Below are positions 54,344 through 63,459 of a stretch of DNA of 64,000 bases, one piece after another. The position numbers were made by a program, and so were the translations under genes. This stretch comes from Moorella humiferrea (GTDB lineage: Bacteria > Bacillota > DSM-521 > Neomoorellales > Neomoorellaceae). The first letter of the stretch is position 1. Each line of letters opens with the position of its first letter. The stretch covers positions 656,001 to 720,000 of the forward strand of contig NZ_CP136419.1 of assembly GCF_039233145.1 (NCBI RefSeq). The letters are read 5' to 3'. The notes below the pieces were generated by a model. The model was not told where the DNA came from. It saw only the letters and a program-made list of their open reading frames with translations, and did no database searches.

Positions 54344-55228
54344 ATGATTATGCCAGATTTAGTAGAACTAATCGTTTTGGCGGCAGGAAAGACGAATCTG
54401 CGCTGCCTCCGGTTACCGGAACGGGAGATTATTATCTTGCGGCCGGTCGGAGGCGTCAGGGATGAAACTGAGGGAGAAATCCTCAGGGTCATCCCCAATA
54501 AAGAATGGGAATACAAGAAGCATACTTATCTTTCGGGTAAAGTCATTGATTCTTACATAGACGGTTCCGTATTAACACCTGTTCCCCTGAGACTGTACTC
54601 GCATGGCACCTGGGATTCTTTTTATTACTTTGCCGAGCTGTGGGAAATTGATCTGGACCGGGAATTGCCTTCGTCTTTACCTGAGTGGGTAATTGCTGTT
54701 CTGAAAGCAGGTCCCCGTGAGGTATTTGAAATGGAGCAAATTATCCCAGGGGCGAACCCTGAGGAAATGGAGGACCCAATATCCCTGGCGGTTGAATATG
54801 CTCATCAGGGCAATATTGATAAAACGTGGGAAATTTTGCAGGGGTGCCTGACCAAAGATCTGCGCTGCATTGATGCCTTTGTCCACCTGGGCACATATAC
54901 GTTTGGAGATGGGCGCAGCGCCTGGCATGCAAAAAGAGCGATGCAACGTTACCTCGCAGGGGTTAAAGTTGGCGAGCAGGCCCTGCCGCCAGGCTTTAAC
55001 GGACTGCTTCCGTGGAGCTGGATAAATAATCGCCCTTTTCTGCGCGCCCTGCACGGGCTAGGCTTCTGCCAGTGGCGCCTGGGCCAGTTTGATGCCGCCC
55101 GCAATACATTCTGGCGCATTTTAATGTTTGATCCCATGGATGCCCTGGGATGCCGGTTTATTCTCCCGGATGTAGAAAAGGGTCACGATTACCTTACGGT
55201 TATGGTGGAGGAAAATAGGCCTTGTTAG
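54344..55228 (+). CDS. Unknown protein with TPR-like repeat
   Basis: This 294-residue soluble protein has an N-terminal half that is beta-rich (LRCLRLPEREIIILRPVGG). The C-terminal half contains helical pairs (ISLAVEYAHQGNIDKTWEIL; HGLGFCQWRLGQFDAARNTF) with tetratricopeptide spacing. It is probably a protein-binding adaptor. GTG 54338, ATG 54344 and ATG 54350 are candidate starts. It forms an apparent pair with the gene before it. Confidence 0.6.
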   Translation: MIMPDLVELIVLAAGKTNLRCLRLPEREIIILRPVGGVRDETEGEILRVIPNKEWEYKKHTYLSGKVIDSYIDGSVLTPVPLRLYSHGTWDSFYYFAELWEIDLDRELPSSLPEWVIAVLKAGPREVFEMEQIIPGANPEEMEDPISLAVEYAHQGNIDKTWEILQGCLTKDLRCIDAFVHLGTYTFGDGRSAWHAKRAMQRYLAGVKVGEQALPPGFNGLLPWSWINNRPFLRALHGLGFCQWRLGQFDAARNTFWRILMFDPMDALGCRFILPDVEKGHDYLTVMVEENRPC

Positions 55229-55309
55229 AGGCGATTACGCTGGCTTGACCATCCCAGTGTTATATCCATTGGTTACTGATATAATCCACGGGGATTTAAA
55301 GGATGACTT

Positions 55310-55342
55310 AAAGACCGGCCTGGTTAAACCTGGCCGGTCTTT
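55310..55342. terminator. Bidirectional terminator
   Basis: AAAGACCGGCC and GGCCGGTCTTT form a perfect 11-bp stem with an 11-nt loop. The T-rich ends face both ways. It serves the Rpn-type gene copy 2 on the minus strand. Confidence 0.8.
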
Positions 55343-55346
55343 GAGG

Positions 55347-55895
55347 CTAGGGCGACCTTAAGCCCAGAGTGGAGCTTACCGGGTCCACCTGCATCCGGGT
55401 CAACAGGCGCAAAAACTCGATCTTTACCTGTACCCGCTCCCGGGGCGAATAGTCCATTTTGCTCAACAATGCCGCCGCTACCGGGTTGTTGCTGTTGATG
55501 TACTGCCGCCAGGGGAGTCTCTTGAGCTGTACTTTGTAAAACTCGAACTGCAACACCTTGAGAAAGGGAAACTCTACTTCATGCCGGTTGGTTTCTTCTG
55601 CCTTACTGTCATGGGCAAAGACGGCGATGGGGAGCACTCTTTTCTGGTGTTTTTCGTAAAGCCGGCTGAAGTAAATAAACATGCGCCGGGCGAAGTTGGC
55701 TTGCCGGTAGGCCTGGGGCTCGATATGGACCAGGACGCAGCCGTCTTCGCCTTTGATTTTAACTTCCGCCAGGATATCAACGTAGTGTTTGTCGCCGGCG
55801 GTAATATCGGTAATAACTTCCTGGGTTAAAAACCTGGTATTCGTATAATCGATAAAATTTTTCTTTATTTTACCTGAGAGGGCCTGGCTGAGCAA
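55347..55895 (-). pseudogene. Rpn nuclease-like gene, copy 2, truncated at both ends
   Basis: The central Rpn region is intact and in frame (VDILAEVKIKG, VLVHIEPQAYRQANFARRMF, VLPIAVFAHDSKAEETNRHE). The first ~35 residues are replaced by unrelated sequence, and the DUF4351 tail is lost after LLTRMQVDP. It is a sister of 48533-49393 and shows what was deleted there. Confidence 0.85.
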
Positions 55896-55969
55896 AGGTT
55901 ATTTTTTAATATATTGGCAAAGGCCTGGCCCCGGAGCTGCAGTCCCGTCCAGTTCCCCCGGCGAGCCTG

Positions 55970-56222
55970 CAGATGTGATTATTGTCCTCTCGGGTGAACA
56001 GGGCGAGCGGGTGGCGACCGGGGTAAAGTTCTACCAGGAAAAATGGCTGGTATTCGGTCATTGTCGTTACTTCTCCTTACCACCTGCGGCGCACCAGGAT
56101 GACTTTTAACAATGTATTTCGGGGCAGTGGCATCCGTTTGAGCTTCTACGGGGCGGAGGATCCGTGGCTGGATCCTACCCGCTGGTGGCTCCAGGACCGG
56201 GGGATAGAAGTGGTGGGCCTGG
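55970..56222 (+). pseudogene. ydcF fragments, copy 2
   Basis: [20 protein letters not shown] and, after a deletion, GIRLSFYGAEDPWLDPTRWW represent the start and end of a YdcF/DUF218 protein. The middle is missing. Confidence 0.75.
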
Positions 56223-56224
56223 AT

Positions 56225-56616
56225 ATCCTTACGTTACTTCAACGCAGCCGGGGCTTCGCCGGCAGGGGATATTGGGCACGGCGGTGCGGGACTAAATCCA
56301 CGTCGACGACCTGGCGGCAGCCTGCGTGCTGGCCCTGGAAGCCCTGGAGCGGGGCGGCCCCACGGCAGCCTATAACCTGGGCAGCGGCCGGGGCTATTCG
56401 GTCCTGGAGGTAATCCGGGCGGCAGAAAAGGTTACGGGGAAAAAGGTGCCCTGCCGTGTCGGTCCCCGGCGGCCCGGCGACCCGGCGGTGCTGGTAGCCG
56501 CGGCAGGAAAAGCCATGGCGGAGTTAGGCTGGCGACCGCGGTATACAGAACTGGAGGACATCATTGCTGCGGCCTGGCAGTGGCACCGCCGCAGGCCGCG
56601 GGGATTTAAAGGTTGA
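56225..56616 (+). pseudogene. galE C-terminal fragment F4
   Basis: Has the same internal deletion as F1 and F3, a stop in place of Tyr (GACTAAATCC for DYIH), then VDDLAAACVLALEALERGG and YNLGSGRGYSVLEVIRAAEK to a stop at 56616. Confidence 0.85.
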
Positions 56617-57019
56617 GTTATACGAGGGTCATAGGGGAGCAGATGCGGCGGGATATAACTGCCGGGCGAGGCGGCTGGGGAAAATAAAGCTGGTGTTTAA
56701 TACAACTTTATGGTTGCTACGTTCATTAAACGGAGTGGGTACGGCGATGGTACGGTGATGTTCGTCCTGGCCAGTTAAGTGCAATTTAACGAGGGGATAA
56801 GTCCTACTGTACCGGCAGCTGGCCGTGCCTGCTGCAGCCATACCGCTGTAACAACTCTAATATTTTCTCGCGATACGGCAAACTTTTTCCGGGCAGGGAA
56901 CTTAGACTGGCAGGTAGTCCTTCGCATCCTGATGGTTACGTTTACGGCAGCCGGGTTCCCGGCCGGTTACGAAATTAGCCGCTTCCTTTAGCCCCTGCTA
57001 GAATGAGGGGCGAAAGGAG
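56617..57019. other. Region without a recognised gene
   Basis: The first ~50 bp repeat the sequence after F2. Beyond that no gene, RNA or repeat was recognised. Confidence 0.5.
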
Positions 57020-57028
57020 GTGGACACC

Positions 57029-57373
57029 ATGGCTAAAGTGACAGCGCCCCTGATGTCCCTGGATGCCAGCGGTGCCCTGGGGAAGGCCCTGGTCTTTGCC
57101 AAATGGAAGGGGATCAATTATGCCCGGCGCTATTTTGTGCCCATGAACCCCAATACGGAGAACCAGGAAAGGGTCCGCAGCTACTTCACCCGGGCGGTGA
57201 CGAGCTGGCAGGGGGAGAGCCCTGAGACCAGGGCCATGTGGAACGCGGCCGTGCGCGGCCGGCCGCTGACGGGGATGAATTACTACCTGGCCCAGTATAT
57301 CAAGTATCTATCCAGTCACAACGGCGAAGCCCCAGCCACGCCTTTCCTGCCCCCGGTCCAACAGCAATCCTAA
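57029..57373 (+). CDS. Phage-type small structural-like protein
   Basis: This 114-residue basic protein has pattern SASGALGKALVFAKWKG-like (SGALGKALVFAKWKGINYAR), NPNTENQERVRSYFTRAVTSW and RAMWNAAVRGRPLTGMNYYL, as in a common family of short phage/prophage proteins of unknown function. AAAGGAGGTGG precedes the ATG. No other phage genes are nearby. Confidence 0.6.
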   Translation: MAKVTAPLMSLDASGALGKALVFAKWKGINYARRYFVPMNPNTENQERVRSYFTRAVTSWQGESPETRAMWNAAVRGRPLTGMNYYLAQYIKYLSSHNGEAPATPFLPPVQQQS

Positions 57374-57451
57374 AAGCATCAGCCGGGAAGCGGCAGGGCC
57401 GGAGGCTTTGCCGCTTCTCCAACTGTAGCCCATCGGATTAGGGCTTTCATC

Positions 57452-58585
57452 ATGGAGTGGGAGCTGAAGAGGGCAAGGGTTAAGAAGAAAAAATTCTTTA
57501 TAAGGTTAGAAGCAGAACTGGAACGCAAGGGATATACCTTCTCTGAAGAAGAAAGGTTACTTGGAAAGTGCACCAGTCTATTGCATGATATAGGCCATGG
57601 TCCACTATCTCATGTTTTAGAAGGCATAATAACTCCCGGGAAGAAACACGAGGCTTGGGCTCGAGATATTATTTTAGGCCCGACGGAACTCCGATGTGCT
57701 CTTCAAAAAATAGATCCCAAATTGCCGGAGAAGATATGTCAAGTACTTCAAGGCGATCCTCAGTGGCAGTTACTAAAGAATATCATTTCCTCCCAAATCG
57801 ATATAGATCGTATGGATTATCTTTTACGTGATGCAGTTATGACCGGGACTAGCTATGGGCATTTTGATCTTACCAGGCTTCTGGCAGTAATCGAATTGAG
57901 TAATAAGCGTACGGGTTTAATAATCAATAATAAAGGACTTATGGCGGCAGAACAGTTTATCTTTGCTCGTTACTATGCTTACTGGCAAATATATTTTCAT
58001 AAGACTACCCGGGGAGCCGAAAAAGTTCTTCATACCATTTGGAAAAGGGCCAAAGAGCTCTTCAGTCAAGGTTTCTTGCCCAATGATTTAATACCTGGTC
58101 CCCTTAAACCCTTTCTGGAAGACAAGTGGAATAGCGATGATTATTTAGCTATAGATGATGTTGATATCTGGCATGCTTTAAAAATGTGGCAGTCCAGTCC
58201 GGATCCCATTCTGTCTGATTTGTCGAAACGTATTTGGATAAGAGAACTGTTTAAGCCTGTCAGGCTGGCTGATAGCGCCTCGCTTAATTTTTTAGAAGTA
58301 CTGCCTAGAATGAGACATATACTTCAGCAGAATGGTTATGACCCGGATTATTACCTTTTATGGGATACTCAATCAGATGTAGCCCATGATTATTATACAT
58401 CGCCTGAAGAAGAAGATACCAACAAACCGCCTATCCGGGTACGTGATGAAAATGGTAGAGAGTGGGACATAATGAAGCTTTCAGACCCGATTCGCGCTAT
58501 CGCCGGTACGCGCAAAGTTGTGATTTATGTTTATGTTCCAGATGAAAATTGCCGTCAAGATGTGATAAAGTTAATACGAAAATAA
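57452..58585 (+). CDS. HD-domain phosphohydrolase, N-terminally truncated
   Basis: This 377-residue protein matches the YwfO/SAMHD1-like HD family: SLLHDIGHGPLSHVLEG with the His45-Asp46 metal pair and QIDIDRMDYLLRDA further on. The family's first motif (RFEHSLGV with the leading His) is missing; the first ~35 residues are lysine-rich unrelated sequence. Activity may be impaired, as one metal ligand is lost. It is followed 19 bp later by a YwgA-type gene, the usual neighbour. Confidence 0.8.
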   Translation: MEWELKRARVKKKKFFIRLEAELERKGYTFSEEERLLGKCTSLLHDIGHGPLSHVLEGIITPGKKHEAWARDIILGPTELRCALQKIDPKLPEKICQVLQGDPQWQLLKNIISSQIDIDRMDYLLRDAVMTGTSYGHFDLTRLLAVIELSNKRTGLIINNKGLMAAEQFIFARYYAYWQIYFHKTTRGAEKVLHTIWKRAKELFSQGFLPNDLIPGPLKPFLEDKWNSDDYLAIDDVDIWHALKMWQSSPDPILSDLSKRIWIRELFKPVRLADSASLNFLEVLPRMRHILQQNGYDPDYYLLWDTQSDVAHDYYTSPEEEDTNKPPIRVRDENGREWDIMKLSDPIRAIAGTRKVVIYVYVPDENCRQDVIKLIRK

Positions 58586-58604
58586 AGTTAGGGGAGTTGG
58601 TTAA

Positions 58605-59123
58605 ATGAATATATTGAATAAGTATTATATGTTAATAAAGCTACTAACTGCAGTGGGAGAAGTGCATGGTCGCAAAAAACTACAGAAAATGGTATATCTA
58701 CTTCAAGAACAAGGATATGCCTTTAAGGAAAGTTTTGGCTATCACCTTTACGGGCCATACTCAGAAGAACTTTCTACGGAAGTAGATGAAATGAAATTCC
58801 TAGGTTTATTGGAAGAGAAGGTGGAAACGACAGTTTATGGATACAAACAATATATATATTCTTTATCCGAGAGGGGGAAAAGGGCGTCGGACTTTGCTGG
58901 CCATTTGGCAGTCCCGGATTCCTTTGAGGAAGCAGCCAGGGAATTGGCCCAGTTTGATGCCCGTACTCTAGAGTTGATTGCCACCTTAAGGTTTCTTCGG
59001 AAAATAAATTATTCAGATACAGAGGCTGCCCGTTATGTAAAGGAACTAAAGCCAGAACAAGAATATAAAGATGGGGAAATTGAAAAGGCCTTAAAATTTT
59101 TGGAGGAGAAGTTTTCAAAGTAA
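58605..59123 (+). CDS. YwgA family protein
   Basis: This 172-residue protein starts NKYYMLIKLLTAVGEVHGRK, then KLQKMVYLLQEQGYAFKESF and HLYGPYSEELSTEVDEM, the YwgA pattern, related to SocA/Panacea-type (DUF4065) proteins. Its gene typically follows an HD phosphohydrolase gene. A toxin-antitoxin-like relation between HD enzyme and partner has been proposed for related pairs; here it is inference. GGGGAGTTGG precedes the start. Confidence 0.82.
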   Translation: MNILNKYYMLIKLLTAVGEVHGRKKLQKMVYLLQEQGYAFKESFGYHLYGPYSEELSTEVDEMKFLGLLEEKVETTVYGYKQYIYSLSERGKRASDFAGHLAVPDSFEEAARELAQFDARTLELIATLRFLRKINYSDTEAARYVKELKPEQEYKDGEIEKALKFLEEKFSK

Positions 59124-59149
59124 TAGTATATGTTGTTTAATCACATATG

Positions 59150-59385
59150 ATACTTGCATCCGCGACTACATCCAGGTGGATGACCTGGCGGCAGCCCATG
59201 TGTTGGGCCTGGAGCACCAGCTGGCCGGCGGCCAGGCGCCCTGCCGGCTCTGGTGGCAGATGCTGAAAATAAGCACCTCTCTTTTATCCCTCCGAGGTAT
59301 GCGGCTTTCTAGCAAGTCGGTGGCTAGGAAAGCGTTGGAGTGGTATGTAAAAAAACCCAGGTGGAGTGGAGCGAAGCAACTGTAA
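59150..59385 (+). pseudogene. galE C-terminal fragment F5
   Basis: Begins [20 protein letters not shown], an epimerase C-terminal signature, then leaves the family after ~30 residues. It is closer to the intact galE (TCIRDYIHV) than F1-F4 are. Confidence 0.65.
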
Positions 59386-59429
59386 TCATCGCTGGGCGTA
59401 AAGTTTAGGTGCAGCTATTCTGCTACCGC

Positions 59430-59827
59430 TCTTGCTGACCAGACCAGTCTGGTACTGGAACACTACCTGCCGGTGCTGGTGCAAAAGCCGCGTTCCCTGG
59501 CCAATGCAGCACCTTTTACGCCGGGCTTTCTTGCCTCCGGGTCTTTATGAGCTTAAAGAGCGCCTCTTAGGCCGGGGGGAGGACCGGGAACTGGCGCGTA
59601 TCCTGGGCCTGATCCTCGAGTATGGTATTGAGGAAGTAAAGAAGGCCATAAGACTTGCCCTCAAAAGCGTCCAGGATAGTTTCCAGGCAGTTCCGCTATT
59701 ACCTGGGCCAGGAAGATAATGCGGACACTAACCAGGTACAGCCGGATGCCGCCTTCCCCATGGTGGCAGCAGTCAACCTGGAAGCATACGATAGCCTCCT
59801 GGGAGGTGGCGTCCGTGGCGTCCATTG
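59430..59827 (+). pseudogene. IstA (IS21 transposase) C-terminal fragment
   Basis: Three frames in turn encode LVLEHYLPVLVQKPRSLANA, LYELKERLLGRGEDRELARI and QPDAAFPMVAAVNLEAYDSL, the C-terminal region of an IS21-type IstA. Two frameshifts (near 59530 and 59690) and the missing catalytic core make it dead. Confidence 0.75.
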
Positions 59828-59886
59828 AACAAGGCAGCTAGCCTGGGTATAAAGTATAACGCTGATTGAGATCAGGGGTGTCAGCT

Positions 59887-60861
59887 GTGCTGGGTTCTCA
59901 AAAACCTCTTATTATATCTGCTAGCCGCCGTACTGATATTCCAGCATTTTATGGCGAGTGGTTTATGAGGCGTATCCGTGAGGGTTGGGTTTTTGCCTAT
60001 AATCCGTATAACCACCGCGCTAAAAAAGTTTCATTAGCAACATCTCAAGTGGCAGCCATTGTTTTCTGGTCCAAAAACTTTAGACCCTTTTTAGGTTATT
60101 TGGATGAACTGGATAGTAAGGGTTACAACATGGTTTTTCTTTACACTATCACCGGGTTGCCTCAGGTATTCGAAAACAGGGTGCCAGAGGCTACTAGTTC
60201 CATTTCCATTTTCCAAATGATATCGAAACGGTATTCCCCTAAACATATCCAATGGCGCTACGATCCTATATTAGTTAGCACATACACTGATTGGGCGTTT
60301 CATCTAAAGACTTTTAAGGTATTGTGCCAGAGCCTTGAAGGATATACCACGAGGTGTTATACAAGCTTTGCTAATCTCTATTCTAAAGTAAGGCGGCGAT
60401 TGAACTCTTTAGAAAAAACAGGTATTAACTTAATCCCTATTTCTGAAGAAGAACAGTCGACCCTGGTAAATGAACTGGCAGAAATAGCCTTGCAACACGG
60501 TATACAATTATATAGCTGTTGTAACGACCATCTGGTAGGCGGGTCTATAAAGAAAGCCCATTGTGTGGACGTGGAGTTATTGGGAGATTTATTTCAAATA
60601 AACAAAATGGCTTATAAGATCAAACCTACCCGAAAGGAGTGTGCATGCTACGAAAGTGTAGATATTGGTATGTACGATACATGTTCCCATGATTGTGTAT
60701 ACTGCTATGCAAATACCAGCTTTGAATGCCCCCCCAAAAACCTTATACATGATCCCGATTTCCCGCTCCTCATCAAAAACAAAGTTATTCGATTAGAGGA
60801 GGAAGAAATTAACGTGGAACGCGGAGAAGTCTGTCAACAACAGGTGTTCAACTGGGAGTGA
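59887..60861 (+). CDS. DUF1848 protein (radical-SAM-like)
   Basis: This 324-residue protein has LIISASRRTDIPAFYGEWF at the N-terminus, FWSKNFRPFL, and the C-terminal cysteine cluster CACYESVDIGMYDTCSHDCV followed by YCYANTS. The layout fits DUF1848, a family with a possible iron-sulfur site. The GTG at 59887 follows AGGGGTG. It abuts a truncated methyltransferase gene by 6 bp, so the two were probably one operon. Substrate unknown. Confidence 0.82.
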   Translation: MLGSQKPLIISASRRTDIPAFYGEWFMRRIREGWVFAYNPYNHRAKKVSLATSQVAAIVFWSKNFRPFLGYLDELDSKGYNMVFLYTITGLPQVFENRVPEATSSISIFQMISKRYSPKHIQWRYDPILVSTYTDWAFHLKTFKVLCQSLEGYTTRCYTSFANLYSKVRRRLNSLEKTGINLIPISEEEQSTLVNELAEIALQHGIQLYSCCNDHLVGGSIKKAHCVDVELLGDLFQINKMAYKIKPTRKECACYESVDIGMYDTCSHDCVYCYANTSFECPPKNLIHDPDFPLLIKNKVIRLEEEEINVERGEVCQQQVFNWE

Positions 60862-60867
60862 ACGGGG

Positions 60868-61520
60868 ATGGAGTGTCGAGGGGTGTATACGGCAAATATA
60901 CTGGAAGCTTCTCAGGTTATGCTTGACTTGTATGCAGCATTGATGGATCATTTCGACTGTGACAACAATTATACCGGCTATAAGTTCTGGAAGGATCCGC
61001 GAGCTACTACTCCAATGCAGTTGGCTGGAACGCTCTATTACCATTTCCCCGCCCATTTCTATAAAGCTCTTCATACTATTCACCAATACGAAGAGGAACA
61101 TCATGAGTTAACAACTTCTCTACTTAAGCAGAAAAAAATAACTGTGGTGGATATAGGAGCGGGGGTTGGCACTTTTTCCCTGGCACTGATGGATTTTCTT
61201 TATAAATGGAGTAACAGCATAAAAACTGAATTAGACGTCATACTTATTGAACCTAATACTTTAACCCACAAAATTGCCAAAAAGTTAATAACGACCTATG
61301 CTGCTAAAACGGGTATAGTCCTTAATAGATTAGAGATAATTTCTGAGCCGTTCCCTGAAAGCAGGTGTTTAGAACAGGTATGCGCAGTTATTGAGCGTAT
61401 ACCTGTCGAATCAGTTAAGGGCAAGCCGGGAACTGATAATGGTCTGGCCGGCGAGGATATGAAGACGATAAAGAAAAAGCCATCAGGAAAAACTCTTGAT
61501 ATTTTTCTGCCTACCCTAAA
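60868..61520 (+). pseudogene. Class I SAM methyltransferase, 3' truncated
   Basis: ITVVDIGAGVGTFSLALMDF is the SAM-binding loop and DVILIEPNTLTHKIAKKLI the second motif. After ~180 residues the frame enters unrelated sequence and ends at 61563. The catalytic C-terminal part is missing. It was likely a partner of the DUF1848 protein. Confidence 0.7.
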
Positions 61521-61524
61521 TTAC

Positions 61525-61771
61525 GGCTCATTTGCGCGAAAAAGGTGTGTTGGAAGAGGATGATTTGAGGAAACTTCGCATGGCTGCCCTTTTGCATGAT
61601 ATTGGTCATTACCCCCTTTCACACGTAGGTGAAGCGGTTTTTATGCGCATTCAATTCGAGAAAGAGCAAGTTGTTCAAAAGAAAACACCCAATTTTGGAG
61701 AAAGTGCCTTGACCAGAGCAGGTGATAAAATCTTTGTCACAAATTATCGGTCACGCTGTCAAGCTTCATAG
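61525..61771 (+). pseudogene. HD-domain phosphohydrolase fragment, second copy
   Basis: HLREKGVLEEDDLRKLRMAA followed by LLHDIGHYPLSHVGEAVF is an HD motif with the helix that precedes it. It is a different gene from 57452-58585. It ends within ~80 residues in scrambled sequence. Confidence 0.7.
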
Positions 61772-61959
61772 GCTCAAAGGTTATGGCGGCAACTCTGCAA
61801 AAAACTGAAGGGTGGGCGGAGCAGGTATTGCCGTTGTTTGCAGGAGATCTCCATTCGGAACCGTGGTTCAATTTTGCCCTTTATGCATCGAGAAGAACTA
61901 TTGGCATTTCTTTGGCCCAGTAGACTACCGGCTAGTAGGATTTCAAGCATTCTCACTTG

Positions 61960-62140
61960 CACCATTTTAGAAGACATCTTGGGCCGGGAGCCGGTCAGGG
62001 TGGACCTGGCGGCCATGGCTGGTTACCTGGCGGGGGAAGTGGTCCTGGTTACCGGCGCCGGCGGTTCCATCGGGTGCTGCGCCTGGTCCTGCCGGGCTTT
62101 CGGGTAGAGAAAGGGCAGGAAATGGTGCAGGTGGGGTAGG
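61960..62140 (+). pseudogene. capD/flaA1-type fragments
   Basis: DILGREPVRVDLAAMAGYLA followed by GEVVLVTGAGGSIG is the linker and NAD-binding start of a CapD protein. It is joined to LRLVLPGFRVEKGQEMVQVG, its C-terminal end. The ~300 residues between are deleted. Confidence 0.75.
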
Positions 62141-62271
62141 GTGTTAATTGTCAGGCTCCCTTCCTGCAGCCTGGCAGGTTATGAAGTTTATAAACTCAAA
62201 ATAGCAGGATTTCTACGGTTAAGCTAGAACCTATTTCCATTAGGTTATCTAACCTATATCGGGGGCATAAT

Positions 62272-62790
62272 ATGGTAAGGGTTTTTATAGGTTTTCATGG
62301 TACTAGTAAAGCAAGTGCTGATATGATATTATTGGATAAAAGATTTTTACCTTCAAATAGAGAAGATGAATGGTTGGGGAAGGGTATATACTTTTTTGAG
62401 GATGATCCTGACCAGGCTATTGATTGGTGTGTACGCGCCAGGAAATATAAAGAATGGGCTATCTTAAAAACTGTTATTGAAGCCCAGGAGGTTCTTGATT
62501 TAACACGAAAGCGGGAATGGGATATGTTTTTGTCGATAATAAAACAACTACAGGGCAAAATGAAGCAGACAAAGTATAAAGGAAAACGCCTTTTAAATGG
62601 TGTGGCTATAAATTTTATCTGCCAACAATTTCCTTATGAGTGGTTAGAGCTGTTTTTCTTGTGCCCGGCCGGAGTTATCCGTACGACATTACTAATATTC
62701 CCCCGGTACAAATTCAAATATGCGTAAAAGAAGAGCGGTGTATAAAATCTATTGAACAATGGAGGTGCAGTAACGGTGGATTTTAAAGAA
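62272..62790 (+). pseudogene. ADP-ribosyltransferase-like toxin with one frameshift
   Basis: The first frame (62272-62727) opens with FIGFHGTSKASADMILLDKR, then PSNREDEWLGKGIYFFEDDP and AIDWC, the HxT and G(I/V)YF pattern of DUF3990-like ADP-ribosyltransferase-fold proteins. Near 62640 one G seems lost. The other frame continues naturally as VRAVFLVPGRSYPYDI and VQIQICVKEERCIKSIE to a stop at 62790. The full protein would be ~172 residues. Its end overlaps the next start. Toxin function is inferred from fold and neighbours. Confidence 0.6.
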
Positions 62791-63009
62791 GTAGTTGAGC
62801 AGATAAACCAATATCTTGCCCAGGTAACTATTGAACAATTTGAAAGGGATTTACAGAGGGCTGGGATTGAGCAATGTCCCGATATTGGGGAGGAAGCAGA
62901 TAGTGAATGGCAACCAGAAAGGTTAATCGTTGAATATAGTATTCTTGAGGAACCATATAGCGACTTAACAAATGGTTATATTGCTATTGCAAATGGTGAG
63001 GCGGCATGA
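62776..63009 (+). CDS. Small acidic protein, likely antitoxin
   Basis: This 77-residue acidic protein starts at GTG with GGAGGTG eight bases upstream. It is helical at the start (DFKEVVEQINQYLAQVTIEQ) and lies between an ADP-ribosyltransferase-like gene and a SecB-like gene, overlapping both by a few bases. In toxin-antitoxin-chaperone systems the antitoxin occupies this place. No family was recognised by eye. Confidence 0.6.
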   Translation: MDFKEVVEQINQYLAQVTIEQFERDLQRAGIEQCPDIGEEADSEWQPERLIVEYSILEEPYSDLTNGYIAIANGEAA

Positions 63010-63436
63010 TAGACAAGTCTATAGAGAGCAATTTGATTTTTCGGGGGTATAAAGTTTTACATTTATCTTATAAGTTGAATCAGAACTTTAAATCACAGAA
63101 GAATAAGTCTATACCGCTTGACTTCAAAGTACGGACTGAATCAACTGTTGATGAAACAAATAATGAGATTACCGTTGATTTATTTTGTAATATATTTGAA
63201 GAAAGCCCCGAAAAAGATAATCCATTTCACTTAGAAGTTAATTTACGGGGCTGGTTTAAAACTAACTCTGCTGTTGAAAAGAATGAGTTGTATCGTTATG
63301 CAGAAATTAACGCTCCGGCTATTCTTTTTCCTTCTTGAGAACAGTTGTTTCGAGTATTACTATGGCTGCAAATGTTCCACCCGTAATACTTCCATTAGTT
63401 AACATCAATCGTTTAAATGAGCTTCAAAAACAATAA
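63006..63436 (+). pseudogene. SecB-like chaperone with one frameshift
   Basis: The first frame ends at 63338 after YAEINAPAILFPS. One base seems lost near 63331, and the next frame continues as FLRTVVSSITMAANVPPVIL and [14 protein letters not shown] to 63436. That is the standard C-terminus of SecB-like proteins (NAPAILFPYLR...G.PP..LP..N). Central strands NNEITVDLFCNIFEES and PFHLEVNLRGWF also fit. Such solitary SecB homologues protect antitoxins in TAC systems. The overlap of ATGA with the previous gene shows an operon. Confidence 0.7.
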
Positions 63437-63459
63437 TAATCGCGCAATGGTCACTGAGT

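Noticed and set aside
49657-59385. galE fragments considered as integron attC sites
   Set aside because: They are coding fragments of 235-390 bp with an epimerase reading frame, no integrase gene is seen, and no short paired core sites were found.
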